Notes: a model not told the origin generated them from the sequence alone. 64,000 nt of DNA from Marinobacter maritimus (GCF_007671675.1 NZ_VCGW01000007.1:1-64000), one strand, 5' to 3'; shown: positions 1-8,153, counted from the stretch's first letter. Translations and numbers: made by a program.

Positions 1-98
1 GAACCGAAAGAGGTTCGACCGAAACCTGCAAAGCAGGTTGAGGAGCGCGGGAGCGCAGCGACGGCGACCCCGAAGGGGTGAGGGCCAAAGGCCCGAAT

Positions 99-117
99 AA
101 TCCTCCCAGCCGCGCCA
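99..117 (+). other. tRNA 3'-end fragment in repeat copy 1
   Basis: The 19 nt AATCCTCCCAGCCGCGCCA read exactly like the end of a tRNA gene: last T-loop bases, T-stem strand CCTCC, acceptor strand CAGCCGC, discriminator G and CCA. There is no matching 5' half inside the window. The acceptor 5' strand would be GCGGCTG. The pattern resembles arginine-type tRNAs, but the identity cannot be fixed from the fragment. Confidence 0.65.
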
Positions 118-127
118 TATTCAAGTC

Positions 128-168
128 AAAACGCCTCAGCTTGTGCACCTCACAGCCTGAGGCGTTTT
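128..168 (+). terminator. Terminator-like stem in repeat copy 1
   Basis: AAAACGCCTCAG pairs perfectly with CTGAGGCGTTTT across a 17-nt loop. The flanking A and T runs would allow termination in either direction. It lies 10 nt after the tRNA-like CCA, as expected for the end of a tRNA transcript. Confidence 0.6.
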
Positions 169-289
169 GCATTCTACAGCTGGGAGAATTTGAACCGAAA
201 GAGGTTCGACCGAAACCTGCAAAGCAGGTTGAGGAGCGCGGGAGCGCAGCGACGGCGACCCCGAAGGGGTGAGGGCCAAAGGCCCGAAT

Positions 290-308
290 AATCCTCCCAG
301 CCGCGCCA
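290..308 (+). other. tRNA 3'-end fragment in repeat copy 2
   Basis: This is an identical 19-nt tRNA 3' end, 191 bp after the first, again followed by the terminator-like stem. Copy 3 is cut off before this element. Confidence 0.65.
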
Positions 309-318
309 TATTAAAGTC

Positions 319-359
319 AAAACGCCTCAGCTTGTGCACCTCACAGCCTGAGGCGTTTT
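319..359 (+). terminator. Terminator-like stem in repeat copy 2
   Basis: The same 12-bp stem as in copy 1, shifted by 191 bp. It is the last such stem before the convergent MarR-type gene and could end transcripts from either side. Confidence 0.6.
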
Positions 360-444
360 GCATTCTATAGCTGGGAGAATTTGAACCGAAAGAGGTTCGA
401 CCGAAACCTGCAAAGCAGGTTGAAGAACGCGGGAGCGCAGCGAC

Positions 445-1002
445 TCAAAGTGACGCAGCTGAGCGCGCAGCCTGGTCATAAAGCCCGGATATACCTCTCA
501 GGAAGCCTGCTACCGCTCCAGTGTCGGCGCCAGAGAATCCTAAAGTCCGCAGTGAGTCCACCAGACATTCTTCACGGATTTCGCGGTAGCGGCGACATAC
601 CGCCTTGCCTTCTTCAGTGGCTGAATAATAAGTCTCTTTACCGTGTTTCTCGGATACAACAACCTTGTGCTTCAGGAGCTTCTTGAGCGCATACGTCACG
701 GTATGGCTGTCTTCCACGTTCAGTACCAGGCAAATGTCAGCTGTTTTTTTTGCGCGGTCACGATGGTTCACGCTGTGCAAAACCAGTATGTCCAGCGGGC
801 TTAGCTCCGGCAGGCCGGCAGCGTTCATGCAGCGCACCATCCACCGGTTAAAAGCATTGCCGGCCACAATCAGACCGAACTCCAGCTCAGACAACTCCAT
901 CGCGCTGTCAGAGGCCAAGTGAGCGGAGGACACGATCGGGCCCACTTTACGATGCGTGTTGCCTTGATCCGGATTCTCCGGGGATTCGTTGGTCTTTTTC
1001 AT
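445..1002 (-). CDS. MarR-type winged-helix transcriptional regulator
   Basis: This 185-aa protein has a MarR-like winged-helix core: helices around residues 40-70, then a DNA-binding region (about 80-120) with a VLNVEDSHTVTYALKKLLKH recognition segment and a wing containing GKETYYSAT. The N-terminal 30 residues are polar and look disordered. It is the last gene of a run transcribed leftwards (dctP-dctQ-dctM-regulator), starting 58 nt after dctM. It is therefore most simply read as the local regulator of that TRAP transporter. The effector is unknown. Its stop codon abuts the 191-bp repeat array. The family call is firm; the target is inferred. Confidence 0.8.
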   Translation of the reverse strand: MKKTNESPENPDQGNTHRKVGPIVSSAHLASDSAMELSELEFGLIVAGNAFNRWMVRCMNAAGLPELSPLDILVLHSVNHRDRAKKTADICLVLNVEDSHTVTYALKKLLKHKVVVSEKHGKETYYSATEEGKAVCRRYREIREECLVDSLRTLGFSGADTGAVAGFLRGISGLYDQAARSAASL

Positions 1003-1060
1003 GATGAAATAAGTGCCTTCTGTAAACAGCGTTTCTTTGGCTCGCCCGTTCAGGGTTTCT

Positions 1061-2365
1061 CTAATTCCCCATTTTCCCGGGTAGATAGGTCACAATTTCC
1101 GGGAACAGGGTGATGAGAATTACGCCACTCAGGATTAAAAGAAAGTAGGGCAGTGCGGCCCAGGCAATTCGCAGAATGTTTTCTCCAGTCAGTCCCTGGA
1201 TTACAAAAAGGTTGAACCCGACAGGCGGAGTAATCTGGCTCATTTCCACGACGATCACGAGATAAATACCAAACCACAGGGGGTCAATGCCAGCAGCCTC
1301 AACCATCGGCAGAATGACCGACGTGGTAAGCACTACAACCGAAATGCCATCCAGAAAGCAGCCCAGAAGAATGAAGAACAGGGTCAGTGCCACCAACAAC
1401 ATGTAGGGTGACAAGCCGAGAGTGTCGATCCAGGCGGCAAGCTCGCGCGGGATACCGGTAAAGCCCATTGCACTGGTCAGGAAATGGGCGCCTATCAGAA
1501 TGAACGCAATCATTGATGAGGTTTTTACGGTTCCCATTAGCCCGCTTGAAAAGGTGTTCCAGTTCAGTGAGCCGCTTTTCCAGGACAGAAGGTGTGCCAG
1601 AGCCACGCCGATCGCGGCTGATTCCGTGGGCGATGCCAATCCCGTGTAAATCGAGCCGATAACGCCGATTATCAGCAGCATTACGGGAATAAGGGGGCGG
1701 CTGCGGCGTATTTTTTCACCGAAGGAAAAGGATTCGGCTTCGCCTGCGGGCACGCCGGACGGGTTCATCAGGGACCAGATCATAACGTAGCCCGCAAACA
1801 GGGACATCAGCATCAACCCGGGGAGGATACCCGCAACGAAAAGGCGGGCGATGGACTGCTCGGTTGCTACCCCGTAAACAATGAGAATAATGGAGGGTGG
1901 AATCAGCAGGCCCAGGGTTGCTGATCCGGCCAGCGTACCTAGGATCTGGTTCTTGTCGTAACCACGGTTGGTCAGCTCCGGTATCGACATCTTGCCGATG
2001 GTTGCGGCTGTGGCAGCAGAAGAACCGGAGATCGCCGCGAAAATGCCGCAGCCTATGATGTTGGTATGCAGCAGTCGCCCGGGTACTTTACCGACCCAGG
2101 GGGAAATGCCCCGGAACATCTCTTCGGACAGACGCGAACGGAACAGAACCTCGCCCATCCAGATGAACATGGGCAGCGCCGCCAGATCCCAGGATACACT
2201 GGCGCTGTAAAACGCCGTGGAGAGGCTGTCGCCGACCGGAATGCCGCTGAAAAAAAACAGCGCAATGCAGCCAATGGTGGTTAATGAAAAAGCGACCCAC
2301 AGCCCGCTGGCAAGAAGTGCCAGAAGTACGCATAGCAGCAGCAAACTCATCCAGATCATTTCCAT
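1061..2365 (-). CDS. dctM: TRAP transporter large permease (DctM family)
   Basis: Large membrane subunit of a tripartite ATP-independent periplasmic transporter, which moves an organic acid (or similar solute) inward using an ion gradient. The protein has about 434 residues and a dozen hydrophobic segments. Typical DctM stretches include GCGIFAAISGSSAATAATIG and LIPPSIILIVYGVATEQS. The start at 2365 was chosen because AGGAG lies 7 nt upstream and the small-permease stop is only 4 nt away; an upstream in-frame ATG at 2446 would overlap dctQ. It works with dctQ and dctP. The substrate cannot be told from sequence. Confidence 0.93.
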   Translation of the reverse strand: MEMIWMSLLLLCVLLALLASGLWVAFSLTTIGCIALFFFSGIPVGDSLSTAFYSASVSWDLAALPMFIWMGEVLFRSRLSEEMFRGISPWVGKVPGRLLHTNIIGCGIFAAISGSSAATAATIGKMSIPELTNRGYDKNQILGTLAGSATLGLLIPPSIILIVYGVATEQSIARLFVAGILPGLMLMSLFAGYVMIWSLMNPSGVPAGEAESFSFGEKIRRSRPLIPVMLLIIGVIGSIYTGLASPTESAAIGVALAHLLSWKSGSLNWNTFSSGLMGTVKTSSMIAFILIGAHFLTSAMGFTGIPRELAAWIDTLGLSPYMLLVALTLFFILLGCFLDGISVVVLTTSVILPMVEAAGIDPLWFGIYLVIVVEMSQITPPVGFNLFVIQGLTGENILRIAWAALPYFLLILSGVILITLFPEIVTYLPGKMGN

Positions 2366-2369
2366 GAGC

Positions 2370-2909
2370 TTACTCCTGAGGTGCTTCGTTTTTGAGTTGG
2401 GTAATCCTGCCACTGACGAGCAAAAACAGCGCGTCCAGCAGAGCAATCAGCAGCCAGACCAAACCGAGTGTCATGGCCGCCTGTGGAATCCAGAGTGGTA
2501 CCGGCACCATGCCAATTGAGAGGTCGCCATAATCGAGGCTGTCGAGTGCCAGCCGTGCGCTGTGCCAAGCGGCAAAGCCGGTAATGGAAGCGGCAACCAG
2601 GGTTACCGCTATATCCATGACGCGATGCAACGGTTTGGGTAAATACTGAAGTACCAAAGTGACGCGGATGTGGCCGCCTTGCCAGAATGTATAGGCAAGG
2701 CCAAAAAACGTTGCGCCAAGCAGCATGAACGCGGCGATTTCCGCAAGGCCGGGTACGTTAAGTCCCAGAGCGTCGAAACCCGCCCACCCCAGTAGCTTGT
2801 CCAGAACGCGGCCAAGCACTTGCGCCACAATCAATACCATGATGAGCGTCAGATGCACTGCGGAAAGTGCACCCCCCAGTCTGTAAAAGGCATCAAGTGC
2901 TCTGCGCAT
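2370..2909 (-). CDS. dctQ: TRAP transporter small permease (DctQ family)
   Basis: This is a roughly 179-aa protein with four predicted membrane segments, the usual size and topology for DctQ, which bridges the solute-binding protein and the large permease in the inner membrane. The typical region FMLLGATFFGLAYTFWQGGH is present. The start at 2909 has an AGGA element at suitable spacing; an in-frame ATG at 2954 is an alternative. It ends 4 nt before dctM, so the two are probably translated together. A 93-nt gap separates it from dctP upstream. Confidence 0.9.
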   Translation of the reverse strand: MRRALDAFYRLGGALSAVHLTLIMVLIVAQVLGRVLDKLLGWAGFDALGLNVPGLAEIAAFMLLGATFFGLAYTFWQGGHIRVTLVLQYLPKPLHRVMDIAVTLVAASITGFAAWHSARLALDSLDYGDLSIGMVPVPLWIPQAAMTLGLVWLLIALLDALFLLVSGRITQLKNEAPQE

Positions 2910-3002
2910 GGGCCCGTCCTCGTGTTGTGACCCGTATTGCAGGGAAGGAGTCATTCATACGTCAGGCCCCCGGCGGCCGGTGGTCCTGACGTTGCCAGGT
3001 GA

Positions 3003-4025
3003 TTACTGCCGGTTGTATGCGTCAAGCAAGGCCTGGCCGCTTTCGCCGGCACGCTCGAGCCATTCCTCTGTCATGGCTTCGCCGATTTCTTGTAGATGTT
3101 TGACCAGTTGTGGTGAGGGTTCGGAGACCTCGATACTGTTATCACGCATGATTTTTATCTTGGCTTCGGTTTCCGCTTTACTGGCTTCCCAGCCTCGCTT
3201 CTCTGCCACTTCGGCTGCGTTTTTCAGAGCTTTCTGCGCCTCTTCAGATAGCCTGTCATAGGCTTTGGCATTTACGACCACCATGTTTTTGGGCAGCCAC
3301 AACTGGGCGTGATTGAAGTGTGTCAGGTAGTCCCAGGCCCGAGTGTTGGCGCCGGTTGAAGGGGAAGTGATCATGGCGTCAACACGGCCGGTCCCAAAGG
3401 CGGTGGGAATATCGGGTACTTCAACCTGAGTCGGCAAGGCGCCCAGCAGGTCGGCAAGTTGTTCGCTGGATTTATTGTAAGCGCGCATTTTTACACCCTT
3501 TAGTTCTTCGCCGGTGTTAACCGCAAACTGGGTATAGATACCTTGGGGAGGCCAGGGCACGGCAAAGAGCAGTTTCAGGCGCTGGCCTTCCAGGCGCTGG
3601 GCTAGCACGTCTTTCGATGCCTGCCAGAGTTTCCATGCCTGATCATAATCGCTGGCGAGGTAGGGTACTGAGTCAACTTCAAACAGCGGATCTTCGTTTG
3701 CCAGGCGTGACATGATGAGTTCGCCGATGGGTACCAGTCCGCGGCGCACGGAGTTTTTGATTTCCTGATGCTTGATTAAAGAGCCGCTGCTATGAACTGT
3801 AATATCCAGCTCGCCGTCGGTAGCTTCTCGCACATCGTCCGCAAACTGCCGGATGTTGACGGTGTGGAAGTTTGAATCGCCGTAAGGCGTTGGCATATCC
3901 CAGTCAGTCGCCTGGGCATTGCCGACTGAAAACGCGAGCGTTGCGGCTGTGAGCATACCGCCAAGACGCTTTAGGTAGGGAGCGGAAACCGGGTTCTGGC
4001 GAATGGGACGGGTGCTTTTTTGCAT
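3003..4025 (-). CDS. dctP: TRAP transporter periplasmic solute-binding protein (DctP family)
   Basis: This is a 340-aa secreted protein. A positively charged start and a hydrophobic stretch ending in NAQA form a Sec signal peptide (cleavage near residue 40). The mature part has the DctP fold with the solute-contact segment GVKMRAYNKSSEQLADLLGA and the typical VPDIPTAFGTGRVDAMITSP region. It captures the substrate for DctQ/DctM. The start at 4025 has AGGAGG 7 nt upstream; the frame runs open to 4277 but that stretch is not protein-like. As first gene of the operon it probably carries the promoter. The ligand is unknown. Confidence 0.93.
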   Translation of the reverse strand: MQKSTRPIRQNPVSAPYLKRLGGMLTAATLAFSVGNAQATDWDMPTPYGDSNFHTVNIRQFADDVREATDGELDITVHSSGSLIKHQEIKNSVRRGLVPIGELIMSRLANEDPLFEVDSVPYLASDYDQAWKLWQASKDVLAQRLEGQRLKLLFAVPWPPQGIYTQFAVNTGEELKGVKMRAYNKSSEQLADLLGALPTQVEVPDIPTAFGTGRVDAMITSPSTGANTRAWDYLTHFNHAQLWLPKNMVVVNAKAYDRLSEEAQKALKNAAEVAEKRGWEASKAETEAKIKIMRDNSIEVSEPSPQLVKHLQEIGEAMTEEWLERAGESGQALLDAYNRQ

Positions 4026-4209
4026 GACGTTTGCCTCCTGGCAGTGACATGGACGCTGCATGGCGTTTGTGTCTGTTGTTGTCTTTTTCAAAGCACAGAG
4101 CCGAATGCGGTTGTCCCAGCCTGTGGTGTGCTTTACCTGATCAAAATTAGTTGTGCGACAGGCCACTGTCAAACCGGATGTCGAAAATGTGTTGTTAAAA
4201 TGCAGGTGT

Positions 4210-4229
4210 ATTGATGATAATTTATCAAT
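4210..4229. promoter_or_regulatory. Candidate operator upstream of dctP
   Basis: ATTGATGATAATTTATCAAT has 6-bp inverted arms (ATTGAT/ATCAAT) in a very AT-rich patch about 185 nt before the dctP start. It is of the size bound by MarR-type dimers, and a MarR-type gene ends this operon. The assignment is an inference from position and symmetry only. Confidence 0.3.
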
Positions 4230-4260
4230 AAAGTGTTTTTTAAATGTGTTTAGCAGGCAT

Positions 4261-4288
4261 AAAAAAGCCCGGAGCAAGGCTCCGGGCT
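4261..4288 (-). terminator. Rho-independent terminator after the TlpA-like gene
   Basis: A perfect 10-bp stem (AGCCCGGAGC/GCTCCGGGCT, 3-nt loop) is followed on the minus strand by a run of six Ts. It lies 21 nt after the stop of the TlpA-like gene and separates it from the dctP promoter region. Confidence 0.85.
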
Positions 4289-4309
4289 CTCGGGGGGGGC
4301 GCTGCCGTC

Positions 4310-5122
4310 TCAGTCAGTGTCAAAGCTTCTGAGGTTGTGCGCCAATGAGGCCCGCGAAAGCTCACCAAGGTGCGCATTAACCTGCTGACCGTTGGAGTCG
4401 TAAAACAGTGTGGTTGGCAGGGCTTGGCTGCCAGTGGTGCGGCCAAGGCTGGCACTGGTGTCCGTTAGAACATTCTGGAGTGAGAGCTCGTGCTGACTCA
4501 TAAAGCGGATGATTGTCTCAGGGTGCTCACCCTGATTCACATAAACAAAGGTGATGTCCGGATTCTCCTGTTGGGCTTTTTCCAGTACCGGCATTTCCCG
4601 GATACAGGGCGGGCACCAGCTGGCCCATAAGTTGACGACCAAGGGCGTGCCGTCAGCTACTTCTGCAAGCGCAACCGGGCTGCCGTCCAGCAAGGTGAAC
4701 GTTGTCTGGGGCAGGCCTCTGGAGCTGCTCTCCATCAGTGTTACCAGCAATGATATCGAGCCCCAAACCAACAAGCCTGAAGTGCTTGCAATGGTGAGCG
4801 ATCTGCGAATTTTCGGTTGGCGCCAGAGCTTCCAGGCGATGAGTGCCATGGCGCCGGCCAGCCCGGCGATCACACTGAAGCCGCCGTCCCTGATATCAAT
4901 AATGCCCCAAAGGTTGTCCCGATAATGTTCGAAGTATTGGACAATAAAGCCGATACGCGCGGCCACCAGGGCAGTCAGAAAAATATCAGACAGAGTTCCC
5001 GCTATGGGAACCCCTTCTTTGCGCCCCGTGATGGCGCCAACAATTAACGCAACGACAAACGCGCTAAGCAGCAGAAGCTGAGCCAAAGGCAGGCTCAGCG
5101 GACCGATATTTACCGATAACAT
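4310..5122 (-). CDS. Membrane-anchored TlpA-family thioredoxin with Lgt-like N-terminal membrane domain
   Basis: The protein has about 270 residues. The first ~130 form several membrane helices with an Lgt-like pattern (AARIGFIVQYFEHYRDNLW, then DGGFSVIAGLAGA). The last ~140 form a thioredoxin fold with WCPPC active-site cysteines and a cis-proline region (SQALPTTLFYD). This suggests a periplasm-facing thiol reductase or oxidase carried on its own membrane module, acting on envelope proteins. Whether the membrane part is more than an anchor is unknown. The second of two adjacent ATGs (5122) is preferred because AAGGAG then sits 5 nt upstream. The gene stands alone with its own terminator. Confidence 0.8.
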   Translation of the reverse strand: MLSVNIGPLSLPLAQLLLLSAFVVALIVGAITGRKEGVPIAGTLSDIFLTALVAARIGFIVQYFEHYRDNLWGIIDIRDGGFSVIAGLAGAMALIAWKLWRQPKIRRSLTIASTSGLLVWGSISLLVTLMESSSRGLPQTTFTLLDGSPVALAEVADGTPLVVNLWASWCPPCIREMPVLEKAQQENPDITFVYVNQGEHPETIIRFMSQHELSLQNVLTDTSASLGRTTGSQALPTTLFYDSNGQQVNAHLGELSRASLAHNLRSFDTD

Positions 5123-5225
5123 CATTACTCCTTGTGATGGTTGGCTGGCCTACGACCTGCACTTTGCGTATGAGTTCCCCGGTACGATTGATGTAGACTT
5201 CAGAGAGGCCGGGATATTTGGAGAG

Positions 5226-5251
5226 AATGGCGGCTGGCTTCAGCCGCCATT
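5226..5251. promoter_or_regulatory. Perfect 11-bp hairpin in the pxpA leader
   Basis: AATGGCGGCTG and CAGCCGCCATT pair perfectly around a GCTT loop, ending 29 nt before the pxpA start. On the plus strand it is followed only by AATTT, so it is a weak terminator at best. It may act as an attenuator or mRNA-stabilising stem, or belong to the remnant of an older gene. The rest of 5126-5279 shows no gene with a start codon. Confidence 0.45.
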
Positions 5252-5279
5252 AATTTACGCACTCTGACAAGGTACTGAC

Positions 5280-6020
5280 ATGCTATTGAACTGTGACATT
5301 GGTGAAAGTTATGGCGCCTGGACGATGGGTCTCGATGGTCAGGTAATGCCCTATATTGATCAGGCGAACATCGCCTGTGGCTTCCATGCCGGAGATCCAC
5401 TGGTTATGCACAAAACGGTGGGCCTGGCGCTGAAGCATAAGGTTGCTATGGGTGCGCACCCGGCGTATCCCGATTTGCAGGGGTTCGGACGTCGCTCAAT
5501 GGCTTGCACCTCTGATGAAGTTCGCGCCATGGTGTTGTATCAGGTTGGTGCTCTGAGCCAGATTGCGGCGGCGCAAGGAGGGAGTCTGAGCTATGTAAAG
5601 CCGCATGGCGCGCTCTACAACGACATGGCGCGGAATGAATCCATTCTGAAGGCTATTCTCGAGGCATTAAGCCAATCTCCGGGAGAGCTCGCGCTGATGG
5701 CAATGACTACCGCCGACAATCAGTCGTTGAAAGCCCTTTGTGCCAAGTATGGAGTTAAATTGTTGCTGGAGGCGTTTGCTGACCGTGCCTATGACGATGC
5801 AGGATATATTGTATCCCGAAAAATTCCGGGCGCAGTGCATCATGATTCAGGCACAATTCTGCGTCAGGTACTCGCTATTTCAAGGGGCGAGACGATACAG
5901 ACCATCACCGGCAAGCCATTGGTGCTTGAGGCGGATACTCTTTGTGTGCACGGCGACAACCCGGAGTCCGTTGCCGCCGTGCGGGCTATTCGAGAGGCGC
6001 TGGAGGCGCAGGCAGGCTGA
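5280..6020 (+). CDS. pxpA: 5-oxoprolinase subunit A (LamB/YcsF family)
   Basis: This 246-aa protein matches the full length of the LamB/YcsF family. It opens with LLNCDIGESYGAWTMG and has the family's IACGFHAGDP, GAHPAYPDLQGFGRR and YVKPHGALYND motifs. With PxpB and PxpC it forms an ATP-dependent 5-oxoprolinase that opens pyroglutamate to glutamate. No pxpB or pxpC gene lies in the window, so partners must be elsewhere or the protein acts alone. An AAGG element precedes the start. It is divergent from the TlpA-like gene and convergent with the chemoreceptor gene, 6 nt from its stop. Confidence 0.88.
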   Translation: MLLNCDIGESYGAWTMGLDGQVMPYIDQANIACGFHAGDPLVMHKTVGLALKHKVAMGAHPAYPDLQGFGRRSMACTSDEVRAMVLYQVGALSQIAAAQGGSLSYVKPHGALYNDMARNESILKAILEALSQSPGELALMAMTTADNQSLKALCAKYGVKLLLEAFADRAYDDAGYIVSRKIPGAVHHDSGTILRQVLAISRGETIQTITGKPLVLEADTLCVHGDNPESVAAVRAIREALEAQAG

Positions 6021-6026
6021 GCGTTT

Positions 6027-7883
6027 TCAGAGCCTGAACCGGGAGACCAACGTCTGCAGCTCGCTACCAAGCTTGGCAAGCTCTGAACTGGAACGGGCGG
6101 TTTGATGGGAGGATGACGCAGATTGATCGGTCACGTCGCGAATACTGGTGATGTTCTGGTTGATCTCTTCCGCTACAGACGTTTGCTGCTCGGAGGCTGT
6201 TGCAATCTGACTGTTGTATTGCTTGATTTCCTCTACAGCCCGAGTGATCCGCTCAATAGACGCGCCTGTCGCAGTGGCCCGTTCGAGGGTGTCAGAAGCC
6301 AGGGTAGCGCTGGAGCTCATTGCAGATACGGAGTTTTCTGCACTGCTTTGCAATGACGTTACAAGGGCTTCAATTTCCTGAGCGGAACTCTGTGTTCTTT
6401 GAGCCAGGGACCGCACTTCATCTGCCACGACGGCAAAGCCACGGCCTTGCTCGCCGGCCCGGGCAGCTTCAATTGCTGCGTTCAGTGCCAGCAGGTTTGT
6501 CTGTTCTGCAACGGACTTGATGACATCCAGAACCGTTCCTATGTTAGCGGTTTCCGCTTGCAGGCCCTGAATGATTTCCATGCTCTGGCTTACTTCCTTC
6601 GCCAGCCCGTTCACCTGGCTCACTGTTTCCTTTACTTCATGCTCACCGTCCGTAGCCTGATTGGCCGCATCGGAGGCAATCGTAAATGCCTGCTCCGCGT
6701 TGCGGGCAATCTCCGAAACGGTTGCCGTCATCTGGTTCATCGCCGCAGCTACTTGATCGGTTTCCTGTTTCTGGCGATTGATCCCGTCGCTGGTCTGGCC
6801 GGTGACCGTCGAAAGCTCTTCAGCAGATGCCGCGATGTTAGAGGCGCCGGACTCAATGCTCCTGACCAGTTCCCGCAGGCCGCTGACCATCGTTGCCAGA
6901 GCGGCCATCAGGCGACCTATCTCATCTGTCCGGTTGTTGTCGATGCGAACAGACAAGTTGCCGGAGGCAACTTCTGAAGCGATTGCAACGGCGTGATTGA
7001 TGGGGGAGGTGATGGCTCTGGTAATCAGGTAAGCCATTAGAATGCCAAGCAAAACGGCTACGCCGGTTGCACCAAAAATCAGGGTGGTAGCCTGCTTACG
7101 GTCGGACTCCATCTTCTCCGCCTGCGCCTCGCGCAGGTTGTTCGCCGACTCGATAACGCGGTTGGCCGTCGCGACCATGTCCTGTGAAAGCTGTTCGCCG
7201 GATTCAGTCAGCCTTACGACGCTCTGGAATTCGTTTGAGTAGGATTCAAGAGCCTTTGCTACCTGTGCTTTTTCTTCCGCGCTGATGGAGGCGGATTTCA
7301 ATGGCCCCTGCATTCGTTTTGCATCTTCCAGGTACGATTTAACACTGCTGGAATCCCGTTCTACCAGAAATTTTCGCTCTGCACGGCGCATATCCTCAAA
7401 CATCGCCGATGCAAAAAACAGAGAGCTGTGTGCTTTGAGTGAAGACCCCAGTATCCTGGCCTTGGTTTCAAGGCTGTTGAGTGCTTCATCCCTCTGGGTG
7501 GTATTCGTTTCAACATCGCTCATCAGGGATTGATACTGCCGTATATCCGCCTGAATGCTCTCCAGCGTGCTAATGTCAGAGCTAATAGCCAATAGGGGCT
7601 TGATGCGCTGGGTGATGCCAAGCACGTCGTCACCGTGGGCTCGGGATGCCTGCACATCGGCTGCATCACCCGACAGTAAAAAGTTCTTCTCTTCGACTCT
7701 TGCCTCAGTAAGGCCTGTGTTGACCTGGCCCAGCATGCTTACGATTTCTGAACGCTGGCTATAGGTTTCCAATGCCTGGTTGCCAACAACCCCTACAACA
7801 ATAGTGAGAAGTAATAACAGCGCAAAGCCGCCAGCCAGCTTGCTCCGGATGGTCATATCGCCGAAGAAGGTTGCCAGTTTCAT
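6027..7883 (-). CDS. Methyl-accepting chemotaxis protein with HBM sensor domain
   Basis: This 618-aa chemoreceptor has a transmembrane helix at about 17-36, a ~240-residue all-helical periplasmic domain, a second membrane helix near 280-300 (TLIFGATGVAVLLGILMAYL), a HAMP domain, and a long coiled-coil signalling domain. The highly conserved tip (QTNLLALNAAIEAARAGEQG) is present. The periplasmic part has two EKNFLL/ERKFLV-type repeats, typical of helical bimodular (HBM) sensors, some of which bind organic acids; its ligand here is unknown. It ends in a Ser/Leu-rich tail without a CheR-docking pentapeptide. AAGGA precedes the start. Confidence 0.95.
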   Translation of the reverse strand: MKLATFFGDMTIRSKLAGGFALLLLLTIVVGVVGNQALETYSQRSEIVSMLGQVNTGLTEARVEEKNFLLSGDAADVQASRAHGDDVLGITQRIKPLLAISSDISTLESIQADIRQYQSLMSDVETNTTQRDEALNSLETKARILGSSLKAHSSLFFASAMFEDMRRAERKFLVERDSSSVKSYLEDAKRMQGPLKSASISAEEKAQVAKALESYSNEFQSVVRLTESGEQLSQDMVATANRVIESANNLREAQAEKMESDRKQATTLIFGATGVAVLLGILMAYLITRAITSPINHAVAIASEVASGNLSVRIDNNRTDEIGRLMAALATMVSGLRELVRSIESGASNIAASAEELSTVTGQTSDGINRQKQETDQVAAAMNQMTATVSEIARNAEQAFTIASDAANQATDGEHEVKETVSQVNGLAKEVSQSMEIIQGLQAETANIGTVLDVIKSVAEQTNLLALNAAIEAARAGEQGRGFAVVADEVRSLAQRTQSSAQEIEALVTSLQSSAENSVSAMSSSATLASDTLERATATGASIERITRAVEEIKQYNSQIATASEQQTSVAEEINQNITSIRDVTDQSASSSHQTARSSSELAKLGSELQTLVSRFRL

Positions 7884-8009
7884 AGTGTTTCCTTAGCCCG
7901 GTAGTAATGCCAGCCACGCCACCACCCTGATTCCATCGAAGATGAGGTGACGTTTCTGATACAAAAAAATGGAGAGGTCAGTTTTTTAATTGTGACTGTA
8001 TTAGGAATG

Positions 8010-8036
8010 TTTTCAGGCCCGGATTCCAGTTCTTTA
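8010..8036 (-). promoter_or_regulatory. Possible sigma-28 (FliA) promoter of the chemoreceptor gene
   Basis: The minus strand reads TAAAGAAC, ten nt, then GCCTGAAA. The FliA consensus is TAAAGTTT-N11-GCCGATAA, so the boxes are recognisable but imperfect and the spacing is one short. It lies about 130 nt upstream of the chemoreceptor start, a gene class that is often FliA-driven. The rest of the 308-nt gap (7884-8191) holds the stem-loop at 8154-8184 and nothing else I recognise. Confidence 0.25.
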
Positions 8037-8153
8037 CAGTAACAGTTGATTGCTGAGCGTCTTGGTGTGACAAACAAAAGTGTCGCTGTGAGGGGGCGTC
8101 ACCCTGGACGCGAGTGTATGAACTGTCGGGTGCTACTCAGAGGCAGGAGGAAT

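Larger units (their letters stand above)
1..444. repeat. Tandem 191-bp multi-hairpin repeats (2 full copies plus 62 nt of a third)
   Basis: Copy 1 runs 1-191, copy 2 192-382 and a truncated copy 3 383-444. Copies 1 and 2 differ at only two positions that I can find. Each unit holds a string of short perfect hairpins (GAACC/GGTTC, AACCTGC/GCAGGTT, CCCC/GGGG, GGGCC/GGCCC). An outer 8-bp stem closes this string (GCTGGGAG at 179-186 with CTCCCAGC at 294-301). It is followed by the 19-nt tRNA 3' end and a 12-bp terminator-like stem. The array probably begins left of the window. Copy 3 breaks off one base before the stop codon of the MarR-type gene. Open frames inside the array are by-products of the repeats. 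Confidence 0.9.

Noticed and set aside
78..363. Short frames on both strands inside the 191-bp repeats
   Set aside because: They are produced by the repeated hairpins, change frame between copies and have no ribosome sites or domain features.
5075..5250. Minus-strand stretch reading GLSEVYINRTGELIRKVQ in front of the TlpA-like gene
   Set aside because: It looks somewhat protein-like but has no usable start codon, overlaps the TlpA-like start in another frame and is only about 55 codons; possibly a remnant, not supportable as a gene.
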